Assembly: GCA_002502625.1 (NCBI GenBank)
Contig: DAPV01000022.1
Span: forward strand, 1 to 60,858
Direction of reading: 5' to 3'
Source: Euryarchaeota archaeon UBA125
Lineage (GTDB): Archaea; Thermoplasmatota; Poseidoniia; Poseidoniales; Thalassarchaeaceae
DNA: 60,858 bases
Made by a program: the position numbers and the translations under genes
Part shown: positions 8,026-17,132 of the stretch, piece after piece
How the letters are laid out: each line of letters starts with the position of its first letter
Position numbering within the stretch: position 1 is the first letter of the stretch
The notes under the pieces: generated by a model
Database searches by the model: none
What the model saw: the letters and a program-made list of their open reading frames with translations, nothing else
Told to the model about the DNA's origin: nothing

Positions 8026-9552
8026 TCAGCGTAGGCCGTCCACGCGAGCAAGAATTTCATCAGGTCTGACATAATACTCTGTAATTATTTGAGCTACTTG
8101 ATCTGACTTCCGGATATCATTCAGAACCATCCAATCTAAGATTCGCTTTCTTGTTCGTAATTCATTTCGCATCTTTTCTTGAGAATAATTAATCTTCACC
8201 ATTACTTTTTCTAAGACATAGGATTTACCGCTGAAGTCGAAATCGTCACGAGAAGGATCCCACTTAAACACCTCATTTGTGATTACTTCTTGGCTATGAG
8301 GGTCTACTCCTACAATTTCAACAATCTGTTTTGTCCTTCGTACACGGCGTCCGTTAATCCTAGTTTGAATTTGAATTGCTACTGCTTCAAGAGCAGGAAG
8401 AAGAACTCGAGGAATATCAATTGGCTTATTTTCAAGACGATGTACTAGAGATGCGACTGAATCTGCGTGAACCGTTGAATATGAACAATGCCCAGTGGCC
8501 ATCGCTTGGAATAGTACGTATGCTTCAGAACCTCTAATTTCTCCTACAATAATATATTCAGGTCGTTCTCTCAGAGCTGCTTTTAGTAATTCGAACTCAG
8601 TGATTTCACCTTCTGAAGATTCCCCTCCGAATCCTTGTCGTGTTAAACCAGGAATCCAATTTGGTTGGGGGATGTTTACCTCTCGAGTAGATTCGATACT
8701 TACGATTTTCATTTGCCAAGGAATAAACAGACACATGGCATTCAAAGTAGTTGTTTTACCTGAAGCAGTACCTCCTACGAATAGCATAGAAACACCTTGT
8801 TGAAAGGCAATCCAAAGGTACGCTACCATTAGGCTAGTCATAGTTCTGAATGCAACAATATCGCAAGGACTGAACGGGTCTTCTCTGAATCTTCGAATAC
8901 AAAAAGCGGAACCACGTGTAGAAACTTCTCTTCCTAATTTCATTACAATCCGAGACCCATCCATTAGTGTAGCATCTAGAAGAGGCTCTGCAACTGAAAT
9001 ATGTTTTCCACATCGTTGTGCTAGTTTGATTACATATGCTTCCAGTTCATCATCTGTAGGCCAAGCAATAGTAGTTTCAATAGATTCAAACTTTCTATGA
9101 TACGCAAAGATTGGAACATTAGTTCCATCGAGAGAAATATCTTCGACATTTGAATCATTCATCAATACATCCATTCGGCCATACCCGATTAAGTCTCTAC
9201 GTATGTAATAGAAGATTTTAGATCTAGATTTTTTACTAATTTTTAATCTATATGACTTGATTATCTGATCCATAGCTGCCCGAAGATAGGCAACAGGATC
9301 TGCATCTATTTCTTCTATGTCAGCATTCAGTGCCTGAACGAAGATGTCCATTATCTGATCTTTTTGATCAGTTTCTTTCTTGTTTAGAGGCGGTTCAATT
9401 ACTTGATAAATAATGTTCAAAGTCCTCAAATCACGAACGATTCTAGCGAATGAATGAGGAGGAGAAACGGGATACTTGTCCATTTCTTCGAATTGAGCTT
9501 GTTGTTGCTTCTTTCGGCTTTGGCCTTGGTTCTTCCGCCCTCGTCGTGCCAT
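8026..9552 (-). CDS. Type IV filament/secretion ATPase (TadA/ArlI/VirB11 family)
   Basis: A 508-aa secretion ATPase that should power assembly of the filament encoded downstream. The N-terminus is highly basic (ARRGRKNQGQSRKK). Walker A GGTASGKTTT has its lysine at residue 266. The Walker B/Asp-box region IIVGEIRGSEAY and the His box (MATGHCSYSTVHADS) follow in the usual order. The ATG at 9552 has GAGGTGG just upstream. It is the first gene of a five-gene minus-strand operon running to 4510. No ArlH or major archaellin gene is in the window, so this may be a Tad-like pilus rather than an archaellum. Confidence 0.93.
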   Translation of the reverse strand: MARRGRKNQGQSRKKQQQAQFEEMDKYPVSPPHSFARIVRDLRTLNIIYQVIEPPLNKKETDQKDQIMDIFVQALNADIEEIDADPVAYLRAAMDQIIKSYRLKISKKSRSKIFYYIRRDLIGYGRMDVLMNDSNVEDISLDGTNVPIFAYHRKFESIETTIAWPTDDELEAYVIKLAQRCGKHISVAEPLLDATLMDGSRIVMKLGREVSTRGSAFCIRRFREDPFSPCDIVAFRTMTSLMVAYLWIAFQQGVSMLFVGGTASGKTTTLNAMCLFIPWQMKIVSIESTREVNIPQPNWIPGLTRQGFGGESSEGEITEFELLKAALRERPEYIIVGEIRGSEAYVLFQAMATGHCSYSTVHADSVASLVHRLENKPIDIPRVLLPALEAVAIQIQTRINGRRVRRTKQIVEIVGVDPHSQEVITNEVFKWDPSRDDFDFSGKSYVLEKVMVKINYSQEKMRNELRTRKRILDWMVLNDIRKSDQVAQIITEYYVRPDEILARVDGLR

Positions 9553-9607
9553 AGTGCCACCTCAGTACATGTCCCAAAGGAACGAGGATTGGGATAACCT
9601 TTGGCCT

Positions 9608-10219
9608 TCATTCATGGTTGTTTAGACGTTCTAAGAGTGCTTTGACAGTTATTCGGAATGAATCCATACTATCTTCATTGTCAATCTTGTAATTTGCCTG
9701 TTCTAATAACGATTCAACTCCCCATCCTTTTTCTCTTGTATCACGCTCTGAAATGGCTTGGTTTTTTTCTTCTTTGATTTGAATTTTGGTTTTTTTATCA
9801 TTTTCTGTGAATTCTATATCTACATCATCTGAACGTTTTCTTTCAATAAGTCTAGAGTTACGAATATCTTCAGCAGCTAATATTGCTAAGATTTCTGGTT
9901 CAAACCCCATCAATTGTACTAATGCATTTTTTTCTGCAATACTCCTCATTCCATCGATAAGAACAAGATTATTGTTTTTTAATTCTTCAGAAATTATTGG
10001 CCATATTCTTTGAAGAACCACGTCATCTCCAAATTTTTCTCTCAGATCCATAGCTACCATCCCTATGTTCCTAGAATTGGGCTCTAATCCTCTTTCTGCA
10101 GTTTCTCTTCGAATCACATTTCCCATTATTATTATTGGAATATTCATTGATTTTGCAATTTTTGAAGCCACACTTTTACCAGATCCTGGTAGTCCAGTAA
10201 GTACCAGTACCTTCGACAT
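9608..10219 (-). CDS. UPF0200-family P-loop protein (dephospho-CoA kinase-like)
   Basis: A 203-aa P-loop NTPase starting MSKVLVLTGLPGSGKS, the typical N-terminus of the archaeal UPF0200 family, which is distantly related to nucleoside monophosphate and dephospho-CoA kinases. A DGMRS motif follows the central strand. The ATG at 10219 has AGGAAAC seven bases upstream and matches the family N-terminus; an ATG at 10246 would add nine residues. Substrate and role are not established for this family. It sits between the filament ATPase and the ABC exporter, all on the minus strand, without clear functional linkage. Confidence 0.8.
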   Translation of the reverse strand: MSKVLVLTGLPGSGKSVASKIAKSMNIPIIIMGNVIRRETAERGLEPNSRNIGMVAMDLREKFGDDVVLQRIWPIISEELKNNNLVLIDGMRSIAEKNALVQLMGFEPEILAILAAEDIRNSRLIERKRSDDVDIEFTENDKKTKIQIKEEKNQAISERDTREKGWGVESLLEQANYKIDNEDSMDSFRITVKALLERLNNHE

Positions 10220-10259
10220 AGTTTCCTGTGTTCCCTTGTTGCTCATGAATTAACCGATG

Positions 10260-11897
10260 TTAGTTTTCAAATGGTGCACTTCCCCATTTACGTTTGAGTA
10301 ATCGAAGATAAAGAAAAGAGAGAGAAATAAGAATAGCACAGATTCCAAGTATTCCCGTTAGACTTGTAGATTGCATTTGTTCGAGTTCAATTGCCTGAGC
10401 CTCAGCATTCAAACCTCCAGTTGAAACTTGCATACTCCAATTTTCCAGTAATGTAGTATCTCCTTTGGTGAAAGATAAAACGAATAGTCCAATCAATGGT
10501 AAAGAAGTTGCAATCCAGAAACGAGCCATAATCCCACTATCGAAAATTGCTTTGTTGGGTCTTAATCCCATTAGCCAAGCAGACAGAGAAACAATGTAAA
10601 TAGAATTTGCAAGCATCACTACCATTGCAGAAATAGCATCATCCCATTGATCTAACATCCACGCCATAAGTAAGATGAAGATAACACCAATCCAACTAGT
10701 AAGCAAAAAGTAAGTCCAAATTTTTGCTTTAAGCAATTCAGGAACAGATACTGGCATTGTGTTTAGATGATCAGGTGCATCAATTGCATTCAACCAGGAA
10801 TAGAAATTAAATCCAAAAAATCCTATGAATGGAGCATAAGAAAGTAAATTGAAAGGAATGGGAAAGGAAGCAAAATCTGCGCCCCATGCTAGAAGTAGTA
10901 AGAAAAGGAGAGGCACTGCAAATGATCCTAGCATTTTCAGAAGAGTGCCCGATCGCAATACATCAACGATTTCTTTTGCTATCAGAATTCTCATCGGACT
11001 ATCCGATTTTAGTCCGAGTTTTCCTAGTTTTTCGTATACAGGAATAAATAAATCATCTCTTCCAGTGATTCTAACTTCAAAATCTTCGGGAAGAAGTCCT
11101 GCAGAAAACCAAGCCAAAATAGTACATGAAAGCAAAGCAAAAGGCGTCAACATTAGTGCATTAATTGATCCATCAGAGTGTGCCCATAGTCCAAAAATTG
11201 CATTTTCCATGGGGATGAATCCAAGATAAATTAGCGCTCCTAATACTGCTCCTAGAATTGGGACTAGAATATTCCATTGCCCACCTCTGCTCATTAGTGT
11301 TGAACCGAAGAATGAAATTGCTATTCCTTGAGCTAAAGTTAGTGAAATACAAATTAGGAATGGTAGTAGAGATTTCCATAACAAAGGTGTTGTTATTTCA
11401 AAAATTGATTGTGATGCAATTCCCAATGCCATTCCAATGGTTACTGGAATGAGAATTAATACGAAGTAAAAACTCACTTCTTTGAGGTAGTAAGCAAGAT
11501 AAGTTGTTTGTAAATCGATAGGTTGCATTGCTGGAGATGCCAAAAGAAAATTTTTACCACCACTTCGCTGAGAAACGATAGAACGACCTAAGAATGCAAA
11601 AGTCCCCATTCCCATAGAGAAAAGAAAAACCATTAGATGTATTCCTGTTCGTAATTGTTCAAAAGTAAAAGTTTCTCGAGAAATTTCTTCAGCATTTCCT
11701 CCAATTACTCCATCGCCAGTAAGAAATCTTAGTCCTATTGTTAATGCCATAGAAACAACGGCTAATAACGCTGGAAACATCAAGATTCGTCTACTTTTTG
11801 CAAAGTCTACATTTTGACGCCATTCCTCTTTAAACATCATTTTGAATGTAATAGGAAAAGATGAACCAAAATTTGGCTCATTCCTTTTTACAGACAT
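10260..11897 (-). CDS. ABC-2 type exporter permease
   Basis: A 545-aa polytopic membrane protein with about twelve predicted hydrophobic segments and no soluble enzymatic domain. It directly follows its ATPase (five-base gap). The length suits a permease with two six-helix halves in one chain, so one permease could pair with two ATPase chains. Substrate unknown. The N-terminal half has FGSTLMSRGGQ and the centre holds a conserved-looking cytoplasmic loop. It is transcribed with the ATPase and possibly the enoyl-CoA hydratase. Confidence 0.85.
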   Translation of the reverse strand: MSVKRNEPNFGSSFPITFKMMFKEEWRQNVDFAKSRRILMFPALLAVVSMALTIGLRFLTGDGVIGGNAEEISRETFTFEQLRTGIHLMVFLFSMGMGTFAFLGRSIVSQRSGGKNFLLASPAMQPIDLQTTYLAYYLKEVSFYFVLILIPVTIGMALGIASQSIFEITTPLLWKSLLPFLICISLTLAQGIAISFFGSTLMSRGGQWNILVPILGAVLGALIYLGFIPMENAIFGLWAHSDGSINALMLTPFALLSCTILAWFSAGLLPEDFEVRITGRDDLFIPVYEKLGKLGLKSDSPMRILIAKEIVDVLRSGTLLKMLGSFAVPLLFLLLLAWGADFASFPIPFNLLSYAPFIGFFGFNFYSWLNAIDAPDHLNTMPVSVPELLKAKIWTYFLLTSWIGVIFILLMAWMLDQWDDAISAMVVMLANSIYIVSLSAWLMGLRPNKAIFDSGIMARFWIATSLPLIGLFVLSFTKGDTTLLENWSMQVSTGGLNAEAQAIELEQMQSTSLTGILGICAILISLSFLYLRLLKRKWGSAPFEN

Positions 11898-11902
11898 CTA
11901 AC

Positions 11903-12664
11903 TCATTCCTCTTCAGTAATGTTTTTTGCTTCAATTTCATTGATAGATTTCCCAACTAATCGAATGAAAATATCTTCTAAAGTTTCATTTTTTGAATTTC
12001 TCAAATCATCTAGTTTACCAGCTGCAAGAACTCTTCCATTGTCAATTACGGCTACTCTGGTACACAACCTTTCAGCAATTTCAAGGATATGAGAACAAAG
12101 AAAAATAGTTCCACCATTCGAAATATGATCTAACAATAATTCACGACATTTTCGTTGATAGATTGGATCTAAATTTACAAATGGTTCATCGAGGAATAAT
12201 AGTCTTGGTTCATGGATGAATGCCGAAGCAAGCATTACTTTTTGTCGTTGACCTTTCGACAAATCTTTGCATAGAGTCCCACTTTTTTCAGTCATCCCAA
12301 ACCAGTCTAGCCAATAACTGACTTTTTCATTGATTTCCTCTATTTTTCTTAGACGAGCTACAAATTCAAGAAATTCTGCTGCAGTTAGATATGAAGGTGG
12401 AGATTCGGATTCAGGAACAATTCCAATATTTGCCTTGACTAATCTTGGTTGATTCTCTACATTAATTCCCAACACTTTAGCAGATCCTGCACTGGGTCTG
12501 AGTTGTCCTGTTAATAGACGAATAAAGGTTGATTTTCCTGCGCCATTTGGTCCAAAAACTCCGAAGAATTCTCCCGCTTGAACTTTCACATCAAGAGGTT
12601 GAAGTGCTACAAAGTCACCAAACCTCTTAGCTAATCCATTTGCTTCAACTAGATTTTCCACCAA
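11903..12664 (-). CDS. ABC transporter ATP-binding protein (ABC-2 exporter)
   Basis: A 253-aa ABC ATPase with Walker A GPNGAGKST, signature LSKGQRQKV, Walker B RLLFLDEPF and the switch His in FLCSHI. It energises the adjacent 545-aa permease. I place the start at TTG 12664: the GGTGAG Shine-Dalgarno lies at the end of the preceding gene with normal spacing, and the ABC domain begins right after (NLVEANGLAKRFG). The upstream ATG at 12712 would lie 44 bases inside the enoyl-CoA hydratase gene and add residues not typical of the family. Confidence 0.93.
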   Translation of the reverse strand: MVENLVEANGLAKRFGDFVALQPLDVKVQAGEFFGVFGPNGAGKSTFIRLLTGQLRPSAGSAKVLGINVENQPRLVKANIGIVPESESPPSYLTAAEFLEFVARLRKIEEINEKVSYWLDWFGMTEKSGTLCKDLSKGQRQKVMLASAFIHEPRLLFLDEPFVNLDPIYQRKCRELLLDHISNGGTIFLCSHILEIAERLCTRVAVIDNGRVLAAGKLDDLRNSKNETLEDIFIRLVGKSINEIEAKNITEEE

Positions 12665-12668
12665 GAAA

Positions 12669-13502
12669 TTACTCACCTGTCCACTCTGGCTTACCTCTTT
12701 CCATGAAAGCATTGACCCCTATTTCCTTATCTTTCGTATCGAATAAATCCACGAACATATTGTGTTCTAATAGAATTCCATCTGTAATTGGATTATCTAA
12801 AGCGGCACGAATTGCTTGTTTTGCAATTTGAATAGTTAAAGGGGACTTGGATGAAAGATTATTCGCAATTTCCATCCCTTTGTTCATCAATTCGTCTGGT
12901 TCAACGATATGATTAACTAATCCAATTCTATGAGCTTCTTTTCCATCTATCATCTCTCCACCCATCACCATTTCCATTGCTTTTCCATATCCAACAAGCC
13001 AAGTTAATCGTTGAGTTCCACCTCCTCCTGGGATTAGCCCTAGATTAATTTCTGGAGTCCCAAACATTGATCGGTTTGTTGCAATTCTAATATCGCATGA
13101 CAATGCTAGTTCACTTCCACCCCCTAGCGCGTATCCATCAATTAGAGCAATTGTTGGCTTTCTTAATTTCCAAACTGCTTCCCAAACATTATCTTCAAAT
13201 TCTGGACGAATAGCTACACTGTCTTTTCCAACAAATTCACTAACATCAGCTCCAGCAACGAAAGAATGAGGTTTCTGGCGCTTTCCTTCAGGAGGAGGCA
13301 ATGGAGAAGCACCACGGAAAACTACCACTAAAACTTCGTCAGACTCTTGTGCCCAAGCACAAAGTGATTTGACAGCCTCTTTCACATCTATGTTTAGTGC
13401 GTTTAATTTCTCAGGTCTGTTTATTGTTGCAATGATAATTACTCCATTTTCAGATGAGCATTCTTCGATAGTAAGTTCTTCCACATCAGGACGTTCGGCC
13501 AT
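12669..13502 (-). CDS. Enoyl-CoA hydratase/isomerase (crotonase family)
   Basis: A 277-aa crotonase-fold protein. It shows INRPEKLNALN near the N-terminus, the first oxyanion-hole region FVAGADVSEF, the second ALGGGSELALSCDIRIA, and the catalytic-loop region GTPEINLGLIPGGGGTQRL with its Glu. These are the motifs of active hydratases rather than hydrolases or dehalogenases. It would hydrate 2-enoyl-CoA in beta-oxidation or a related acyl-CoA pathway. There is a slightly unusual insert (PLPPPEGKRQKPHS) just before the oxyanion loop. It lies upstream of the exporter ATPase in the same direction and could be coupled to it. Confidence 0.92.
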   Translation of the reverse strand: MAERPDVEELTIEECSSENGVIIIATINRPEKLNALNIDVKEAVKSLCAWAQESDEVLVVVFRGASPLPPPEGKRQKPHSFVAGADVSEFVGKDSVAIRPEFEDNVWEAVWKLRKPTIALIDGYALGGGSELALSCDIRIATNRSMFGTPEINLGLIPGGGGTQRLTWLVGYGKAMEMVMGGEMIDGKEAHRIGLVNHIVEPDELMNKGMEIANNLSSKSPLTIQIAKQAIRAALDNPITDGILLEHNMFVDLFDTKDKEIGVNAFMERGKPEWTGE

Positions 13503-13553
13503 GTCCCTTCGACATGAGTTCGATACATAGCATCATTGATGAAAATTCAAAAT

Positions 13554-14408
13554 TTATTGGTCTGAATTTGGTGGTGGGGGGAGTCCACCAATTTCTCCAG
13601 GTAAAGGCGGAGGCGGAAGGTCGCCAATTGCCTTTGGTAGGGGGGGAGGTGGTAATCCTCCAAGATCTGGAAGAGGTTCAGACTCACTTTCAGCAGCCCT
13701 TAAACCTACATCTAATGGTACCCGAAGCCGCAAGATCTTATTTTCATCAATACGAATCAAAACTTTCCCATAAGGATGCCCTGGAGCTGGATTTTCAGGT
13801 TCATCTAGAACTTGAATTTCATTAGATTGCTGGAGGATTTTTTGAAGTTCTTCCCTGGAATCTGCATCATATCTAGATCTTAATGTATCTCCTCTAATTT
13901 TGGCTAATTGCTTTCTTCTCCGCTTCTCAATTCCTTCACGGATTTCTTTTTGTGATTCCCTTCGACTTAATACTACGCTATCTATCTCTGTTTCTAACAT
14001 AGATTGTGCATCTACCTCTACAACGTATTCTTTTGCTTCGACAATATCATCATCCAAGGCTTCTACTTCGATAATATCTTCATTATCAACTGCTTCAACT
14101 ACTGGAGTAACTACATCTACTCCCCGTTTTCTACTTACTGGAATAATAATTTCTTCTTCAATTTCTTCTTCTATGGAAATTGAAGTCGTATTCTTCTTCT
14201 TTCTTACAGGAGGGGCTGGTTGCCCTCCTGTAAACATTAGATATGCTAGAAGGATCAAAAGTCCGCCTGCTGCTCCTAATTCGCCATTCCCTGACAAGCT
14301 TCCTCTAAGTGTCAAGAAACCTGCTCCGCCAATGAAGAGCACCATCCAGAGCATTAGTCTAGAGAAACCCGCCACTCTCTCTCCTCCATTACCTACGACC
14401 CGCTGCAT
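13554..14408 (-). CDS. Membrane protein with acidic middle and proline repeats
   Basis: A 284-aa protein I do not recognise. It has two hydrophobic N-terminal segments (about residues 17-35 and 44-60), a very acidic region (IEEEIEEEIIIP and a Glu/Asp/Val-rich stretch near residues 80-140), a basic coiled-coil-like segment (REGIEKRRRKQLAKI), and a C-terminus with three imperfect copies of G-x-LPPPPLP. The proline repeats look like docking sites or flexible linkers. The start at 14408 overlaps the 3' end of rdgB by 16 bases. Similar proline-rich tails occur on several large proteins in this kind of genome, for example the 1909-aa surface protein here. Confidence 0.7.
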   Translation of the reverse strand: MQRVVGNGGERVAGFSRLMLWMVLFIGGAGFLTLRGSLSGNGELGAAGGLLILLAYLMFTGGQPAPPVRKKKNTTSISIEEEIEEEIIIPVSRKRGVDVVTPVVEAVDNEDIIEVEALDDDIVEAKEYVVEVDAQSMLETEIDSVVLSRRESQKEIREGIEKRRRKQLAKIRGDTLRSRYDADSREELQKILQQSNEIQVLDEPENPAPGHPYGKVLIRIDENKILRLRVPLDVGLRAAESESEPLPDLGGLPPPPLPKAIGDLPPPPLPGEIGGLPPPPNSDQ

Positions 14409-15025
14409 TGGTTTGAGGTTGGCGATTGATTTCTCCCTTGTAAATATGCTCTGAGCGCTTCCATGGCCTTTCCTCGATGTGAAAATTTTTGTTTTTCTTC
14501 CCTATTCATCTCAGCAAATGTTCTCCCATTTCCTTGATTTGGAACGAAAATAGGATCATATCCAAATCCGTTTGTTCCTAGAGCCTTTTCTGAAACTTGT
14601 CCTTTGCATTCACCTTCAAAGAATAATTCTTCACCATCAAGATGAATCCCTATGACACATTTGAAACAAGCATCACGATTTTTATTGTCCGTTAAGGTTT
14701 TCATTATTCCTTTGATTCCTAATGTTTTGTGAACATAGGATGAATAAACTCCTGGAAAACCGTCTAGAGCCTCAATAAAAAATCCTGCGTCTTCTACCAT
14801 TACTCCTAATTTATTAGATGAATTTTTTACAATCGCAACTGCTTTTCTTAATTTATCCTTAGCAACATGTCGAAGCTCCGATGATTGTATTTCTTCAATT
14901 TCGGGGAATTCCTCATTAAAATGAAATGATTCTACATTCAATCCAAATGGATGTAATGCTAATTTAGCTTCATCTAACTTGCCAGAGTTTGATGTAACAA
15001 AAAGAATGGTTCTTTTATCAGCCAT
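14393..15025 (-). CDS. rdgB: XTP/dITP pyrophosphatase (RdgB/HAM1)
   Basis: A 210-aa house-cleaning enzyme that hydrolyses dITP, ITP and XTP to monophosphates and so keeps deaminated purines out of nucleic acids. It shows FVTSNSGKLDEAK at the N-terminus, VEDAGFFIEALDGFPGVYSSY in the middle, TNGFGYDPIFVP and FSHRGKAMEALRAY at the end, all in family order. The ATG at 15025 overlaps the bud32 stop by eight bases; the longer frame to 15115 lies inside bud32. The genes are likely co-transcribed. Confidence 0.95.
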   Translation of the reverse strand: MADKRTILFVTSNSGKLDEAKLALHPFGLNVESFHFNEEFPEIEEIQSSELRHVAKDKLRKAVAIVKNSSNKLGVMVEDAGFFIEALDGFPGVYSSYVHKTLGIKGIMKTLTDNKNRDACFKCVIGIHLDGEELFFEGECKGQVSEKALGTNGFGYDPIFVPNQGNGRTFAEMNREEKQKFSHRGKAMEALRAYLQGRNQSPTSNQCSGS

Positions 15026-15677
15026 GATATCTAACTCTCCCTTGGATTTCTTGATATCGTGAAATAACATCAGCAATACTTTCCCCTTTTTTTTCTCCAT
15101 CTGTGTAGCCTTCAAGTACGAATTTCATTGCATCAGAATGTTTAGGATGACTTGCAGATAAACATTCTGACAAGACTTGAAGATCTTGTCCAAGAGATTC
15201 GATTTCAGGAGATAACCGACCTAATCCAAAGTCAATAATTTGTATAAAATTCGAATGATCACCTAGTAAATTGTGAGTAGTAAGATCTCCATGAGATATG
15301 CCTAAAGAATGTATTTTACGGATTAATTTTCCACATGAATACATTATCGAAGAGACCATCTCAGGATCATTTGAGTTTCTAAGAATCTCAAATAATGGTA
15401 CTCCCGGTAATCTAGTCATTACAATGGTGGAATTTTTTTCATCAAAATCCAGTAAATTTGGAATCGGTAATTCTGAATTCGAAAGATGAACAAGGATTCT
15501 TGCTTCTGCGAATAATCTTCTTTTTGTCAATGATTGGTCTAGACTCGGATGCCTATATCCTTTTGGACGACGAATTTTCATTACAGCATCAGTGCCAAAC
15601 CATTTACCTACAATTGTTCTTGCTTCTGCACCATCATGAAGTACGGCTTCCTCAACCCACGGAGAGGTGTCATCCAT
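15018..15677 (-). CDS. bud32: Kae1-associated kinase Bud32
   Basis: A 219-aa small atypical protein kinase/ATPase of the KEOPS complex, which makes the t6A modification on ANN-decoding tRNAs. It shows the VMKIRRPKGYRHPSLD nucleotide-binding lysine region, SHGDLTTHNLL as catalytic loop and IIDFGLGR as the metal-binding DFG. Length and order match the archaeal family. Unlike many archaea, it is not fused to Kae1, and Kae1 is not in this window. It is divergent from nadA with a 56-base gap. Confidence 0.95.
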   Translation of the reverse strand: MDDTSPWVEEAVLHDGAEARTIVGKWFGTDAVMKIRRPKGYRHPSLDQSLTKRRLFAEARILVHLSNSELPIPNLLDFDEKNSTIVMTRLPGVPLFEILRNSNDPEMVSSIMYSCGKLIRKIHSLGISHGDLTTHNLLGDHSNFIQIIDFGLGRLSPEIESLGQDLQVLSECLSASHPKHSDAMKFVLEGYTDGEKKGESIADVISRYQEIQGRVRYHG

Positions 15678-15733
15678 GTTTGCACGGGGAGGAAGATGGA
15701 TTCAAATGCACCGGGCGTAAGGGCTGTTTGCCC

Positions 15734-16876
15734 ATGTCTCTTGGACTACCACTCGCCAGTTGTTCGATCGACGATACTGTTAGCGATAATGAGTATAGAG
15801 AGCGGATTCAAAAATCGAAGCAAAAATTAGGAGATAGAGTGATGATTTTAGGTCATCATTACCAACGCGACTCTATTGTTGAACATGCTGATGCTACGGG
15901 CGACTCCTTCAGATTATCGAGAATGGCGGCAGATAGTACGGCAGATCACATAGTTTTCTGCGGTGTTCATTTTATGGCAGAAAGTGCAGATATTCTTACT
16001 AATAATCAACAGATTGTTTCCATGCCAACAACAAGAGCAGGTTGTTCAATGGCAGATATGGCAAATGTACCTGATGTTGAGGAATGTTGGCACATTTTAC
16101 TTGAAGAACTTGATTTACAAGATCCGTTATCGAGAGAAAATCCCGATGAAATTGCAAACCAAGATGATAATTTCCTCGTTCCTGTGACTTATATGAATAG
16201 TTCTGCAGCTCTCAAGGCATTTGTTGGAAGACATGGAGGAATTGTTTGTACATCTACCAATGCAATGGGAGTTTTGGAATGGGCTCTATCTAGGGCAGGA
16301 GGATTAGGTAAAGTGTTATTCTTTCCGGATCAACATTTAGGAAGAAATACGGCATTCAAAATGGGATTCAAATCAGAAGACATGGTCGTTTGGGATCCCA
16401 GGGAAATCCCTGACACTAGTGAAATTTCTGCAGCGAGATTTGTATTATGGCATGGTTATTGTTCAGTTCATCAACGCTTTACCGTCAATCAAATAGATAA
16501 TCTGAGAGAATTACATCCTGGTGCAATGATTGTAGTTCATCCTGAGTGTAATCGTAAAGTTGTACAAGCAGCTGATGCAGATGGTTCTACAGATTTTATT
16601 CGACGTTATTGTGAGGATGCACCTTCAGGATCTATAATCGGAGTAGGTACTGAAATTAATCTTGTTCAACGATTGAATTCAAAATATCCAGATAAAGAAA
16701 TTATTTGTTTAGATGATTCAGTTTGTCCTTGTTCGACGATGTACATGATTCATCCAAGATTTTTGGCTGAACAACTGGAATCGATAATTAATGGAGATGA
16801 GAGAAATATCATTAGTATCGATAAACAAACATCTAGCGATGCCATAATGGCTCTAAACAGAATGCTAGAAGTCTAA
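15734..16876 (+). CDS. nadA: Quinolinate synthase
   Basis: A 380-aa [4Fe-4S] enzyme condensing iminoaspartate and dihydroxyacetone phosphate to quinolinate in de novo NAD synthesis. The three cluster cysteines are visible in family context: GCSMADMAN, HPECNRKV and DDSVCPCSTMY. The N-terminal GHHYQRDSIVEHAD and FCGVHFMAES are also conserved. The frame is open much further upstream (to 15458), but that part is antisense to bud32; the ATG at 15734 is the first sensible start. The protein is a little longer than the usual 300-370 residues, with extra sequence at the N-terminus and in the centre. Confidence 0.95.
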   Translation: MSLGLPLASCSIDDTVSDNEYRERIQKSKQKLGDRVMILGHHYQRDSIVEHADATGDSFRLSRMAADSTADHIVFCGVHFMAESADILTNNQQIVSMPTTRAGCSMADMANVPDVEECWHILLEELDLQDPLSRENPDEIANQDDNFLVPVTYMNSSAALKAFVGRHGGIVCTSTNAMGVLEWALSRAGGLGKVLFFPDQHLGRNTAFKMGFKSEDMVVWDPREIPDTSEISAARFVLWHGYCSVHQRFTVNQIDNLRELHPGAMIVVHPECNRKVVQAADADGSTDFIRRYCEDAPSGSIIGVGTEINLVQRLNSKYPDKEIICLDDSVCPCSTMYMIHPRFLAEQLESIINGDERNIISIDKQTSSDAIMALNRMLEV

Positions 16877-16877
16877 C

Positions 16878-17132
16878 TTAGTGGAGTTCGCCAGTACCTT
16901 GGTCACGAAGTCTCCACACGCATATGTCATATCGGCCTGAGAGAGCCCCTCCTCTCTTTGTGGTAGATACCTTCTCAATATCTTTGTCTTTGGATAATAC
17001 ATTTCCTAGTTGTTGAGGTGTAGTCCCATGCCTAGTAGTTGTATTTACATGTTCTAGAATCTCAGTAGTATTCGCTTCTCCCTTTTCAGCTAGGTATCTC
17101 TTTATTCGTTCTCTTAATCTGGTGGTTCTCAT
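16878..17132 (-). CDS. Small winged-helix protein, paralogue 1
   Basis: An 84-aa protein that looks like a compact winged-helix DNA-binding domain: RIKRYLAEKGEANTTEILEH as the first helices, TPQQLGNVLSK as a recognition-helix candidate and a KVSTTKRGGALSGRYDICVW wing. Its start shares an ATGA overlap with the stop of the neighbouring paralogue at 17129, so the two are co-translated. The two align over their full length at low identity, with common features LRxxIxxYL, T-EI-EHA/V and the GxLSxxYxICxW end. Presumably a transcription factor or a DNA/RNA-binding pair; targets unknown. Confidence 0.75.
   Translation of the reverse strand: MRTTRLRERIKRYLAEKGEANTTEILEHVNTTTRHGTTPQQLGNVLSKDKDIEKVSTTKRGGALSGRYDICVWRLRDQGTGELH

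Noticed and set aside
4510..9552. Calling the filament operon a complete archaellum
   Set aside because: No ArlH or recognisable archaellin genes are in the window, and there are two platform proteins instead of one. The safer call is a type IV filament/Tad-like machine.
13900..14454. 184-codon plus-strand frame opposite the proline-rich membrane protein
   Set aside because: Low-complexity Ser/Thr/Ile composition mirrors the antisense of the Glu/Asp-rich coding region; no ribosome-binding site.
15458..15733. Long N-terminal extension of NadA
   Set aside because: The frame is open but antisense to bud32, and NadA homology only starts after 15734.
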